64,000 nt of DNA from an uncultured Pelagibacteraceae bacterium (GCA_902569725.1 CACFVG010000001.1:29554-93553), one strand, 5' to 3'; positions 1-8,706 are shown, counted from the stretch's first letter. Program-made: numbers and translations. The notes: generated by a model from the sequence alone, not told the origin.

Positions 1-817
1 CAAACAATGGCATAATTCCAAAAGCAACATATGGACTTATGGCATGCTCAACTTTTATTAATAGCGAAAAGTCCTTTTCTTTCTTTCTATGTGGAATTGT
101 GCAGGCTAATAATACACCTGCTATAGTCGCATGAATTCCAGATTCATGAGTAAAATGCCAAAGTAATATTCCAATAATTAAATAAGGTAAAAATATTTTT
201 ATACCAAATTTGTTTAATGTTAATAGTCCAATGAATGATAAAAGCATTAATAATAAATTAAATACGCTTAGGTCTCCTGTATAAAAAAAGGCAATGATTA
301 CTATGGCTCCAAGATCGTCAATTATTGCTAATGCAGTTAGGAATACTTTTAATGAAATAGGAACTCTAGAACCTAATAATGATAAAACACCGAGTGAAAA
401 AGCTATATCTGTAGCTGAAGGTATGGCCCAACCATTTAAAGTTTCGACATTACCAAAGTTTATATAAATATAAATTAATGCTGGCACTAACATTCCACCT
501 ACTGCTGCTATTATTGGAAGCATTGCTTGTTTAATATTTGAAAGCTCTCCTTGTATAAATTCTCTTTTAATTTCAAGTGTTACAAAGAAAAAAAATATTG
601 CCATTAAAACATCGTTAATCCAATGCAAAACAGATAATTTAAGGCCAAAATTATTTAGACCAATAAAAATATATCGATCAAGGGTTTCAAAATATAATTG
701 TGATATAGAAGAATTGCTAATTACGAGCGCTACTATTGCACTTATTAATAATATCAACCCACTTGCAGCTTCTAGCTTAAAAAACCATTTAAAAGGTGTC
801 GATAAATATCTTAACAT
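1..817 (-). CDS. nhaA: Na+/H+ antiporter NhaA (partial, runs off the left edge)
   Basis: Minus-strand translation MLRYLSTPFKWFFKLEAASGLILLISAIVALVISNSS...GWAIPSATDIAFSLGVLSLLG...LTALAIIDDLGAIVIIAFFYT matches NhaA hallmark motifs. Confidence 0.95.
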   Translation of the reverse strand, partial: MLRYLSTPFKWFFKLEAASGLILLISAIVALVISNSSISQLYFETLDRYIFIGLNNFGLKLSVLHWINDVLMAIFFFFVTLEIKREFIQGELSNIKQAMLPIIAAVGGMLVPALIYIYINFGNVETLNGWAIPSATDIAFSLGVLSLLGSRVPISLKVFLTALAIIDDLGAIVIIAFFYTGDLSVFNLLLMLLSFIGLLTLNKFGIKIFLPYLIIGILLWHFTHESGIHATIAGVLLACTIPHRKKEKDFSLLIKVEHAISPYVAFGIMPLF

Positions 818-820
818 TTT

Positions 821-1249
821 CTATTTAATTAAATCTAGTATGAAAAGTTTTATATCTTCAACTGATTGGTATAAATTATTTAATAAAAATTTGATATCTG
901 GAAACGCAATTATTAACTGGTTTTTAAAAGTATCTAAAATAAGTATACATGCAGCAGCTGATATTATTACAACTAACAAAATATTAAAAAAATTAATATC
1001 TTTTTTTCTTTTTTTATTTTTTATAATAATTTTTTCATTCTCAACACTAATTTTTTTTTCTATGGGTTTATTGATAGGCTGATCGATCTTTTTTATTTTT
1101 ATTTCATCTTCAATCTTTTTTTCAATTTCATTAAATTTAAAAAACCATTTATGATTACAACTGCCGCATTGGAGTAATCTTCCGTTTACAGGTAATAAAT
1201 TCTGATCAATCTCAAATTTTTTATTACAATTAGGACAATCAATAATCAT
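821..1249 (-). CDS. Zinc-ribbon (MJ0042-type) domain membrane protein
   Basis: N-term MIIDCPNCNKKFEIDQNLLPVNGRLLQCGSCNHKWFF (CxxC...CxxC zinc ribbon), later TM helix. Confidence 0.8.
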   Translation of the reverse strand: MIIDCPNCNKKFEIDQNLLPVNGRLLQCGSCNHKWFFKFNEIEKKIEDEIKIKKIDQPINKPIEKKISVENEKIIIKNKKRKKDINFFNILLVVIISAAACILILDTFKNQLIIAFPDIKFLLNNLYQSVEDIKLFILDLIK

Positions 1250-1343
1250 ATCTTATTATATAGCAGATTCTTTAGGATTTCTTGTATTTTTGATATCGTT
1301 TATACTTTGAAATTTACATTATGTGATGTATTAGTATGCCATT

Positions 1344-1420
<77 letters not shown>

Positions 1421-1423
1421 TTT

Positions 1424-1705
1424 ATGAAAAAAGCAAAAATATACAAGCCTTCAAAAAGTGCTATGCAATCAGGTCTTAAAAAATTTGATAAATGGATAAT
1501 TGAATTTATAACAAAAAAACCTGGTATTAATCCGTTAATGGGATGGGAAAGTTCTTCAGACACTTATTCAGAACTAATTCTTGAATTTAAAACAAAAGAA
1601 CTTGCTATAGAGTATGCGAAGAAAAATAAAATAGATTTTGAATTAATCGAACCTAAGACTAGGAAAATTAATAAAAAATCTTATGCTGACAACTTTACTA
1701 ATTAA
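1424..1705 (+). CDS. ETC complex I subunit (NDUFS4-like) family protein
   Basis: 93 aa; [13 protein letters not shown]...W.LEF...[32 protein letters not shown] pattern. Confidence 0.85.
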   Translation: MKKAKIYKPSKSAMQSGLKKFDKWIIEFITKKPGINPLMGWESSSDTYSELILEFKTKELAIEYAKKNKIDFELIEPKTRKINKKSYADNFTN

Positions 1706-2703
1706 TGTTTAAATTTTTTAATTCAAAAAAATGGTTTTTATGGGCTTGGATAGGTTCATTTATTATTCTTTCGTCACTTTGGGTTCAAGTTGTAATAGAT
1801 GTGAAAATAAACGAATGGTTTGGTGTATTTTATGATATGATTCAGAAAGCACTTGCAGAGCCAAATGCTATTTCAATTGAAGAATACTTTTCAAGTTTGT
1901 TTTCATTTATAACATTGGCAGGTATGTATATTGCTGTTTATGTAGCAATTAGTTTCTTTACAGCACATTTTTTATTTAGATGGAGAACATCAATGGTTGA
2001 ATGGTATCACTCTGTTTATGACAAAGCTCGAAAAATAGAAGGTGCATCACAAAGGGTTCAGGAAGATACAATTAAATTTACAAGAATAATGGAAGGATTA
2101 GGTACAAGTTTAATAGAATCTATAATGATTTTGATCCAATTTGTCCCTATATTATTTGGCTTAAGTATCGGTATTCCTATTTTCTTTTTTGGTGACTGGG
2201 AGTACGGTTTAATAGTAGGTGCCTTGATTTGGACTATTGGCGGAACTGTTTTTTTAATTGTACTTGGTTTAATATTAAGACTTGTAGGTGTTGAGTATGA
2301 TTTGCAAAAACAAGAGGCTGCTTATAGAAAAATCCTCGTAATTGCAGAAGACAATGAAACTATAAGGCCAAAAAGAATTGACGAATTATTTGATGATGTA
2401 CGTAAAATTCATTTTTTAAGTTATTTGAGATATTTATATTTTAATATTGGGCGAATTGCATATTTACAAGCAAACGTTTTATCTGCATACGTTTTTTTAG
2501 CTCCAGCAATTGTTGCAGGAGTAGTTACACTAGGAGTTATGCAACAAATTATAAGAGCATTTGGAAGAGTTGAAGGATCTATGCAATATTTATTAAAAGC
2601 TTGGCCAACAATTATAGAACTTGCAAGTGTATATAAACGTTTAAGAGAATTTGAAGATAAACTAAAATCATCTGAAGAAGATATAACTATTGAATCAAAA
2701 TAG
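1705..2703 (+). CDS. SbmA/BacA-like peptide transporter
   Basis: 332 aa polytopic protein with FLFRWRTSMVEWYHSVYDKARKIEGASQRVQEDTIKF typical of the SbmA/BacA family. Confidence 0.88.
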   Translation: MFKFFNSKKWFLWAWIGSFIILSSLWVQVVIDVKINEWFGVFYDMIQKALAEPNAISIEEYFSSLFSFITLAGMYIAVYVAISFFTAHFLFRWRTSMVEWYHSVYDKARKIEGASQRVQEDTIKFTRIMEGLGTSLIESIMILIQFVPILFGLSIGIPIFFFGDWEYGLIVGALIWTIGGTVFLIVLGLILRLVGVEYDLQKQEAAYRKILVIAEDNETIRPKRIDELFDDVRKIHFLSYLRYLYFNIGRIAYLQANVLSAYVFLAPAIVAGVVTLGVMQQIIRAFGRVEGSMQYLLKAWPTIIELASVYKRLREFEDKLKSSEEDITIESK

Positions 2704-2706
2704 TTT

Positions 2707-3651
2707 ATGAAATTTGAAAAAGATTTTTTAGATAAAATAATTAATATTACATCAAATGCTGCAATTGCATGTTATCCGCACTTAGGGAAAAAAGATAAAG
2801 TATTAGTAGACAAAGCTGCTACAGACGAAATGAGAAAAAATCTTAATCAATTAGATATAAATGGAAAAGTAGTAATAGGTGAGGGAGAACTAGATCAAGC
2901 CCCAATGTTATATATTGGTGAAAAACTAGGTACTGGAAAAGGTCCGTCTATTGATATTGCTGTTGACCCACTTGAGGGTACAAATTTTGCAGCAAATAAT
3001 TTACCAGGTGCTCTTTCGGTACTATCAATAAGCCTGAAAGGAAATTTATTTAATGCTCCAGAGACCTATATGAATAAATTAGCTGTTGGCAAAGATGTTC
3101 CATTTGATGCTACAGATTTAGATTTTTCAGTTGAAAAAAATATTAAAAATATTGCAGATTCTAAAAATAAAGATTTAGATAAAATTACTGTATGTATACT
3201 TGATAGACCAAGACATAAGGAAATAATAGATAAATTAAAAGAATTAAAAGTAAATTTAAAATTATTAACAGATGGTGATATAGCTGGTGCGCTGTTAGTT
3301 ACCGATGAAAAATATAATGTTGATATTTTCTTGGGTATTGGTGGTGGTCCTGAAGGGGTTCTTGCAGCATCTGCATTAGATGCATTCAATTGTAATTTTC
3401 AAGGAAGATTTTTATTTAAAACAGATGAAGATATTAATAGAGCAAATAAAATGGGTATAAAAGATTTAAATAAAAAATATAATTTAAATGAAATAGTTAA
3501 AGGAGATTCTATTTTTTGTGCCACAGGTATTACATCTGGTGATCTAGTCAATGGAGTTAATTTTAGAAATGGAAAATTTAATACAGAAACTTTAGTTACT
3601 CATAAAAACTCTTCAATCAATATTATTAAAAAAGAGGTTACAATTACTTGA
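2707..3651 (+). CDS. glpX: Fructose-1,6-bisphosphatase class II
   Basis: KAATDEMRKNLNQLDINGKVVIGEGELDQAPMLYIGEKLG...DIAVDPLEGT...GIGGGPEGVLAA motifs. Confidence 0.95.
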   Translation: MKFEKDFLDKIINITSNAAIACYPHLGKKDKVLVDKAATDEMRKNLNQLDINGKVVIGEGELDQAPMLYIGEKLGTGKGPSIDIAVDPLEGTNFAANNLPGALSVLSISLKGNLFNAPETYMNKLAVGKDVPFDATDLDFSVEKNIKNIADSKNKDLDKITVCILDRPRHKEIIDKLKELKVNLKLLTDGDIAGALLVTDEKYNVDIFLGIGGGPEGVLAASALDAFNCNFQGRFLFKTDEDINRANKMGIKDLNKKYNLNEIVKGDSIFCATGITSGDLVNGVNFRNGKFNTETLVTHKNSSINIIKKEVTIT

Positions 3652-3686
3652 TTAATCCTATTAATTACAATAAAAGATCCAAATTT

Positions 3687-3761
3687 GGTCCCTTCGTCTA
3701 TCGGTTAGGACACGTGGTTTTCATCCTCGAAAGAGGGGTTCGATTCCCCTAGGGACCGCCA
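3687..3761 (+). tRNA. tRNA-Glu (anticodon TTC)
   Basis: ggtccc...gggacc acceptor, loop with TTC, T arm ggggttcgattcccc, encoded CCA. Confidence 0.95.
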
Positions 3762-3767
3762 TATTTG

Positions 3768-4013
3768 ATGTATTATGTTTACCTATTAACAACCAAAAAC
3801 AAAAATAGAACAATTTCTTATGTAGGTTATACAAATAATATTAATAATAGATTAAAATTACATAATAATTCAAAAGGAGCAAAATTTACTAGAGGTCGAA
3901 AATGGAAATTAGTTTACTATAAAATGTATAATAATAGAAATTTGGCAATGAAGGCTGAATATAAGTTAAAAAAAAACTATAAGTTAAGAAATAAAATTAA
4001 AAAAGGCTTATAA
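3768..4013 (+). CDS. GIY-YIG nuclease family protein (YhbQ/UPF0213-like)
   Basis: YYVYLL...SYVGYTNNINNRLKLHNNSKGAKFTRGRKWKLVYYK; likely ATG at 3768, 3 nt inside the track ORF. Confidence 0.88.
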   Translation: MYYVYLLTTKNKNRTISYVGYTNNINNRLKLHNNSKGAKFTRGRKWKLVYYKMYNNRNLAMKAEYKLKKNYKLRNKIKKGL

Positions 4014-4014
4014 A

Positions 4015-6144
4015 TTGAAAATATCTATATTGTTACCTTTAAAAGAGAATTTTTCACCAAAATATCCTGGTGCTGTTTCTTTGTTCATAAATGATACTTT
4101 AAAAAAAAGTAAATACAAAAATAAAACTATAGTTTATGGAAATACAAATTTTAAAGAAAAATTTAAATTAAAATATAAAAATATAAAAATTGAGAAAAGT
4201 ATATTTAAAAGTCAAAACAGATCATATGCTGAAGAATTTATAAAATTAGAACAAAAAAGAAAATCTGATTTAATTGAAATACATAATAGACCAATATATT
4301 TAAACTATTTATTAAAATCATTAGAAAATAGAAATTACATTATATATTTTCATAATGATCCACTAACAATGAATGGTTCAAGAACTTTATCTGATCGAAT
4401 TTTTTTATTAAAGAATTCTTTTAAAATTATTTTTAATAGTAACTGGTCAAAAAGAAAATTTATTGAAGGGATGAGAAATGATTACATTAATAGCGAAAAG
4501 CTAATAGTTATAAACCAATCAGCAAAAAAGAATAAGGTAAATATTAAATCTAAAAAAAAAATTATTACATTTGTTGGTAAGCTTAATAAGGCGAAAGGAT
4601 ATGATATATTTGGTAATGCTATAACTAAAATTTTAAATAAATATAATGATTGGTCATCAATAGTAGTAGGTGATGAGCCTAGAGATAAAATTAAGTTTAA
4701 TCATGAAAGACTAATTAATTTGGGTTTTATAAAACATGACTCGGTTCTAAATATTTATAAAAAAGCAAGTATTGCGGTTATATGTTCAAGATGGGAGGAA
4801 CCATTCGGTAGAACAAGTTTAGAAGCATCTGCAAATGGGTGCGCAGTAATTATAAGTGATAGAGGAGGTTTAAAAGAAACTATAACTAACGGAGTTATAT
4901 TAAAAAAATTAAATTATTTAAATCTGTATAAAGAAATTGAAAGTTTAATTAAAAATAATAAAAAAAGAGAAAATTTACAAAAATTATCTCTAAAGAATTT
5001 TTATTTAACACATTCATATATAGCAAAATTAATTGACAATGTCAGAGATCAAAAGTTCAAATTAATTAATAAATTTAATGTTAAAAAAAAATTATCTTTA
5101 AGAATTCTTCATGTTACAAATTTTAATGAAAGACATGATGGAAGATTATTTTTTAATACTGGAAGAAGAATAAATAACGGATTTATAAGACTTGGAAATA
5201 GTGTATTAGAATTCAGTGATAGAGATATTCAAAAAAATTATAAAAACTACTCAGATATAACCGGATCAAAATCTTTAAATGAAAAATTAAGAAAAACTTG
5301 TTACAATTTTAAGCCAGATCTTATAGTTTTAGGACATGCAGATTTAATATCACCTGTGATGTTAGGTCAGTTAAAAGACGAATATCCTCACTTAAAAATA
5401 GCACAATGGTTTTTAGATCCTTTAAATATATATGGACCTGATTTCAACAAAAATAAAAAGAGAATTTTAGATAAATCACTACAACTTGATACGAATTTCA
5501 TTACAACTTCTCCAGATGTTTTAAATTTTTTACCAAAAAAAGTGAATAATTTTTTTATTCCTAATCCAACTGATCCATCTATAGAAACTCTAAATAATTT
5601 TAATAAAAATTGCTCTAATGATGTTTTTTTTGCTTTAAGTCATGGTGTTCATAGAGGAAATTTAAAGTATAGAGTTACTGATGAAAGAGAAAAGTTTTTA
5701 AGAAAGTTGATTAAAATTTCAAGAGATATAAAATATGATATTTTTGGACTTGATAATATTCAACCAATTTGGGCTGATCAATATTTTAAAACTATTTCAA
5801 ATTCAAAAATGGGCTTAAATTTAAGTAGAGGCACTCCAATAAAATACTATAGTAGTGATAGAATTACACAGATTGTAGGCAATGGTCTTGTAACATTAAT
5901 TGACGAAAAAACTTGTTATAGAGATTTTTTTAATGATAAAGAAATGGTTTTTTACTCAAATGTTAATGATTTAAGTGAAAAAATATCAAAGATTAGCAAA
6001 GATGAAAAATTAAGAAGATTAATTGGTAAAAAAGGTAAAGATAAATATACAAAGTATTTTAACTCTAATTTAGTTGCTGATTTTATAATTAATAAAACAT
6101 TTGATATTAATATTAAAAAAAAATATTTGTGGCATGATAAATGA
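4015..6144 (+). CDS. Two-domain glycosyltransferase: N-terminal GT4-like domain plus C-terminal CgeB-like domain
   Basis: GKLNKAKGYDIFGNAI, CSRWEEPFGRTSLEASANGCAVIISDRGGLKE (GT4 donor site); C-term half with DLIVLGHAD, IAQWFLDP and LSRGTPIKYYSSDRITQIVGNGLVTL typical of CgeB-type proteins. Confidence 0.8.
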   Translation: MKISILLPLKENFSPKYPGAVSLFINDTLKKSKYKNKTIVYGNTNFKEKFKLKYKNIKIEKSIFKSQNRSYAEEFIKLEQKRKSDLIEIHNRPIYLNYLLKSLENRNYIIYFHNDPLTMNGSRTLSDRIFLLKNSFKIIFNSNWSKRKFIEGMRNDYINSEKLIVINQSAKKNKVNIKSKKKIITFVGKLNKAKGYDIFGNAITKILNKYNDWSSIVVGDEPRDKIKFNHERLINLGFIKHDSVLNIYKKASIAVICSRWEEPFGRTSLEASANGCAVIISDRGGLKETITNGVILKKLNYLNLYKEIESLIKNNKKRENLQKLSLKNFYLTHSYIAKLIDNVRDQKFKLINKFNVKKKLSLRILHVTNFNERHDGRLFFNTGRRINNGFIRLGNSVLEFSDRDIQKNYKNYSDITGSKSLNEKLRKTCYNFKPDLIVLGHADLISPVMLGQLKDEYPHLKIAQWFLDPLNIYGPDFNKNKKRILDKSLQLDTNFITTSPDVLNFLPKKVNNFFIPNPTDPSIETLNNFNKNCSNDVFFALSHGVHRGNLKYRVTDEREKFLRKLIKISRDIKYDIFGLDNIQPIWADQYFKTISNSKMGLNLSRGTPIKYYSSDRITQIVGNGLVTLIDEKTCYRDFFNDKEMVFYSNVNDLSEKISKISKDEKLRRLIGKKGKDKYTKYFNSNLVADFIINKTFDINIKKKYLWHDK

Positions 6145-7034
6145 ACAATTATTTAATATTTCGTACAGACAGAATAGGAGATTTTCTTCTTACTGCTATA
6201 TTAATTAAATCTATTAAAAGAAATGATCCTGATTGTAGTATTTCATTAGTTTCTTCAGAGAAAAATTTTGAATATATCAATACTTTTGAAAATATTGATA
6301 AGGTTTTTTTTTTAAAAAAAGGCCTGATCAATAAATTATTATTATTTTTTTCATTAAATAAGCTTTCATATAATTCTATCATAGTTCATGATGCTAAAAA
6401 TAGATCTAAAATTATTTCTTTTTTTTTAAAATCAAAAAAAAAATATATTCCTAATAATAAAAAACTTGTTTCATATATTGATGAAATTAAATGTATTTTA
6501 AAATATCTTAATTTTAATTTTGATGATGTTGATTTAAATACATTGGGTAATAGGAATATCAATTATTCTAAATTTGATCAAAAAGATTATATTTTATTGC
6601 ATTTTGATGAAAAATGGATTTTCAGTAAATATATTAAATCCTATGTGAATATTGAGCCCACTGAAAAAGATTTAGAATTATTTTTAAATTCCTTGTCCTT
6701 AAAATCTAATAAACATATTATTGTTACAACTGGAGTTGATACTCCTGATATTTTACAAAGTATTTTTAAAAGAAATTTAAATAATAAAATTCAACTAATC
6801 AATAATACAAATTTTATTGATCTTGAATGTCTAATTAATAATTCATCTTTGTTAATATCCTGTCACGGATCTGTTTCTCATGTTGCTTCTGCTAAAAATA
6901 TTAAACAAATTGATATTGTTGACGAAGGCTATAATTATAGTAAATGGACTAAACATTTTAGAAAATACAAATCTATAAATAGAAAACCATTCAATGAATT
7001 ATCATTTGAAATATTAAATCTTAATTTTGTTTAA
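6141..7034 (+). CDS. Glycosyltransferase family 9 (heptosyltransferase-like)
   Basis: FRTDRIGDFLLTAILIKSIKRNDPDCSISLVSSEKN and C-term LLISCHGSVSHVASAKNIKQIDIVD. Confidence 0.78.
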   Translation: MNNYLIFRTDRIGDFLLTAILIKSIKRNDPDCSISLVSSEKNFEYINTFENIDKVFFLKKGLINKLLLFFSLNKLSYNSIIVHDAKNRSKIISFFLKSKKKYIPNNKKLVSYIDEIKCILKYLNFNFDDVDLNTLGNRNINYSKFDQKDYILLHFDEKWIFSKYIKSYVNIEPTEKDLELFLNSLSLKSNKHIIVTTGVDTPDILQSIFKRNLNNKIQLINNTNFIDLECLINNSSLLISCHGSVSHVASAKNIKQIDIVDEGYNYSKWTKHFRKYKSINRKPFNELSFEILNLNFV

Positions 7035-7931
7035 TGCGTTATTTTTAAATAAATTAGCTTCTTGTATATATCTTCTTACCATTTGTGTAGTTTTGTGTCC
7101 TGTCATGGCCATTATATTTCTTTCTTCAGCACCAAATTCTGCTGCTGATGTTGCAAATCCTGATCTTAAACTATGGCCACCGTATTTATTTGGATCTAAG
7201 CCTGAAAGTAATGCGTATTTTTTAATAATAAGAGCTACACTTTTATCTGATATATCAAATACTTTGCCTGATAAAATTTCTGAATAATTAAGCCAATCTT
7301 TTATTTTTGTAACGGGACAGAAAGTTTTATTATCAAAGTAGGGGATCGCTTTTATCATTCCTTCTCCAGATTGATCGGTTTTTGATCTCTTAATGAATAT
7401 TTTAACTCCCTCATTCACAAATTCTAAATCGTCATAATCAATATTTACCAGCTCAGATCTTCTAAAACCTCCTGAAAACCCAATTAGTATAAGTGCTTTA
7501 TCTCTAAATTTCTTTTTTTCAGGCTGTTGTATTTCATCTATTTTATTAATTATGCTCTTTAAATCATTAATTAATATAGGTTTTTTTGCTTTTTGATTTG
7601 TACCCCTAACTCTTTTTATACCATGCAAATTTTCCATAATTATTGGGTGTTTTGTATCCAGGTAATGCCCTTTCATCTTATGAATCACGCTTATAGACGC
7701 TATTCTTCGCTTTAAAGTGCTAAATTTTGAGGTTGATGCTAAGTGGGTTAGGTAGATAGATAGAATTTTAGGTTCTGTAGGCATAGAACTTAATCCGTTT
7801 TTTATACAGAATGTTGAAAAATCCTTAAAATCTGCCTGATAAGCTCTTAATGTATTAGCAGCTTTAGAATTCTTTAAGTTTTTTAAAGTTTCTAATTCAA
7901 GGTTTTTTAAATCAGTTACAAGTTCATTCAT
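7014..7931 (-). CDS. Tyrosine recombinase / site-specific integrase
   Basis: Catalytic set visible: GGFRRSELVN (R), K in FIKRSK, HSLRSGFATSAA (HxxR), MTGHKT, RRYIQEA (Y). Confidence 0.95.
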   Translation of the reverse strand: MNELVTDLKNLELETLKNLKNSKAANTLRAYQADFKDFSTFCIKNGLSSMPTEPKILSIYLTHLASTSKFSTLKRRIASISVIHKMKGHYLDTKHPIIMENLHGIKRVRGTNQKAKKPILINDLKSIINKIDEIQQPEKKKFRDKALILIGFSGGFRRSELVNIDYDDLEFVNEGVKIFIKRSKTDQSGEGMIKAIPYFDNKTFCPVTKIKDWLNYSEILSGKVFDISDKSVALIIKKYALLSGLDPNKYGGHSLRSGFATSAAEFGAEERNIMAMTGHKTTQMVRRYIQEANLFKNNALNKIKI

Positions 7932-7937
7932 AATATT

Positions 7938-7962
7938 TTCCGATAACCATTAATTATCGGAA
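7938..7962. repeat. Perfect inverted repeat TTCCGATAA-(CCATTAA)-TTATCGGAA just upstream of the recombinase start
   Basis: 9-bp perfect arms, 7-nt spacer, read directly from the sequence; 6 nt from the recombinase start codon. Confidence 0.9.
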
Positions 7963-8010
7963 GTTTTATATTAGATGATTTTTATTGTCAATAGTTTAAA
8001 TATATAAATT

Positions 8011-8187
8011 ATGAATTCATTTGATGGAGAAATTCCAGCAGTATGGTTTTTAATAAGCTCAATTGGTTTTCTTATATTAAGTTTAATTCAATACCGAAAT
8101 ACTGGTAAAAGCATAAATACAATATTTTTATTTATTATGACTTCTATTTTCTTTCTAAGTTACATTATTTTGATTATTCCACGCTAA
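8011..8187 (+). CDS. Small membrane protein (58 aa), unknown function
   Basis: ATG..TAA: MNSFDGEIPAVWFLISSIGFLILSLIQYRNTGKSINTIFLFIMTSIFFLSYIILIIPR; two predicted TM stretches; below the size cut-off of the ORF track. Confidence 0.55.
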   Translation: MNSFDGEIPAVWFLISSIGFLILSLIQYRNTGKSINTIFLFIMTSIFFLSYIILIIPR

Positions 8188-8253
8188 ATTTTAAAATAAG
8201 CGGCCTTTTATCTATTGATTATAAGAGATGTAACTAATATCTGTTAGATATAA

Positions 8254-8418
8254 ATGCCAAAATATATATTAATTGGACTTTTAGTAGTAATTGGAACATT
8301 CATGATAATGAATTATTGGCCAAAATTAAAAGATCAAACCAAAAATCGTATTTTAATGCTTATATTTGGTGCATTTTTTATCAGTATTTTTGTATTACTG
8401 ATACTCTTAATGTTTTAG
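8254..8418 (+). CDS. Small membrane protein (54 aa), unknown function
   Basis: ATG..TAG: MPKYILIGLLVVIGTFMIMNYWPKLKDQTKNRILMLIFGAFFISIFVLLILLMF; two TM stretches. Confidence 0.55.
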   Translation: MPKYILIGLLVVIGTFMIMNYWPKLKDQTKNRILMLIFGAFFISIFVLLILLMF

Positions 8419-8490
8419 TTTAACTTTTCCCCACTATTCACAGTTGTGAAAAAATCAGTAAATTCAACAATAAAGTGATACATACAACCT

Positions 8491-8496
8491 TTGACA
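8491..8496 (+). promoter_or_regulatory. Candidate -35 element (TTGACA) for the structured RNA
   Basis: Exact TTGACA; the -10 at 17-nt spacing (tgaatt) is weak. Confidence 0.4.
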
Positions 8497-8517
8497 TCTG
8501 ATAATGTTAAAAATGAA

Positions 8518-8700
8518 TTAAGAGGCAACTCTTAACTGGCCGATTGGGGAAAAGCCGAGAGGTTCAAGCCCAGGGGGCAGAAAGTTCTGCAAAGCAGCGC
8601 TAAACATGCAGGGCAATGGACACGGCGGTAGCGCATAAAACGACGTGTCAAAACTACTGTTCTTTGCACCGTAAAAAGTGCAAGGAAACAGGGTTTTTTC
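8518..8700 (+). ncRNA. Candidate structured RNA or cis-regulatory leader of unrecognised family
   Basis: Helices: 8518-8524/8529-8535 (GCAA loop), 8577-8581/8586-8590, H-type pseudoknot 8597-8602/8629-8634 with 8619-8624/8644-8649, terminator hairpin 8657-8669/8678-8691. Confidence 0.6.
8657..8699 (+). terminator. Rho-independent terminator
   Basis: CTGTTCTTTGCAC / GTGCAAGGAAACAG hairpin (one G.U, one bulge) followed by GGTTTTTT. Confidence 0.8.
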
Positions 8701-8706
8701 TAATAA

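Noticed and set aside
714-1082. Plus-strand ORF of 122 aa
   Set aside because: Antisense to nhaA and to the zinc-ribbon gene, which have clear protein signatures on the minus strand.
3687-7931. Classical tRNA-Glu integrated island with attL/attR
   Set aside because: No second copy of the tRNA-Glu 3' end (ttcgattcccctagggaccgcca) was found near the recombinase, and the GIY-YIG gene beside the tRNA may be core.
8431-8450. DnaA-box cluster or replication origin
   Set aside because: Only two one-mismatch DnaA-like sites overlap in a palindrome; no further boxes in the adjacent AT-rich gap and no origin-linked genes nearby.
8518-8700. Tempting to call this tmRNA, 6S, SRP or RNase P RNA
   Set aside because: No tag reading frame like ANDN...AA, no encoded CCA/T-arm acceptor, no GGAAGNAGC SRP loop, no RNase P conserved GAAAGUCCGGGC block and no clear 6S long hairpin were seen. 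Left as an unassigned candidate.
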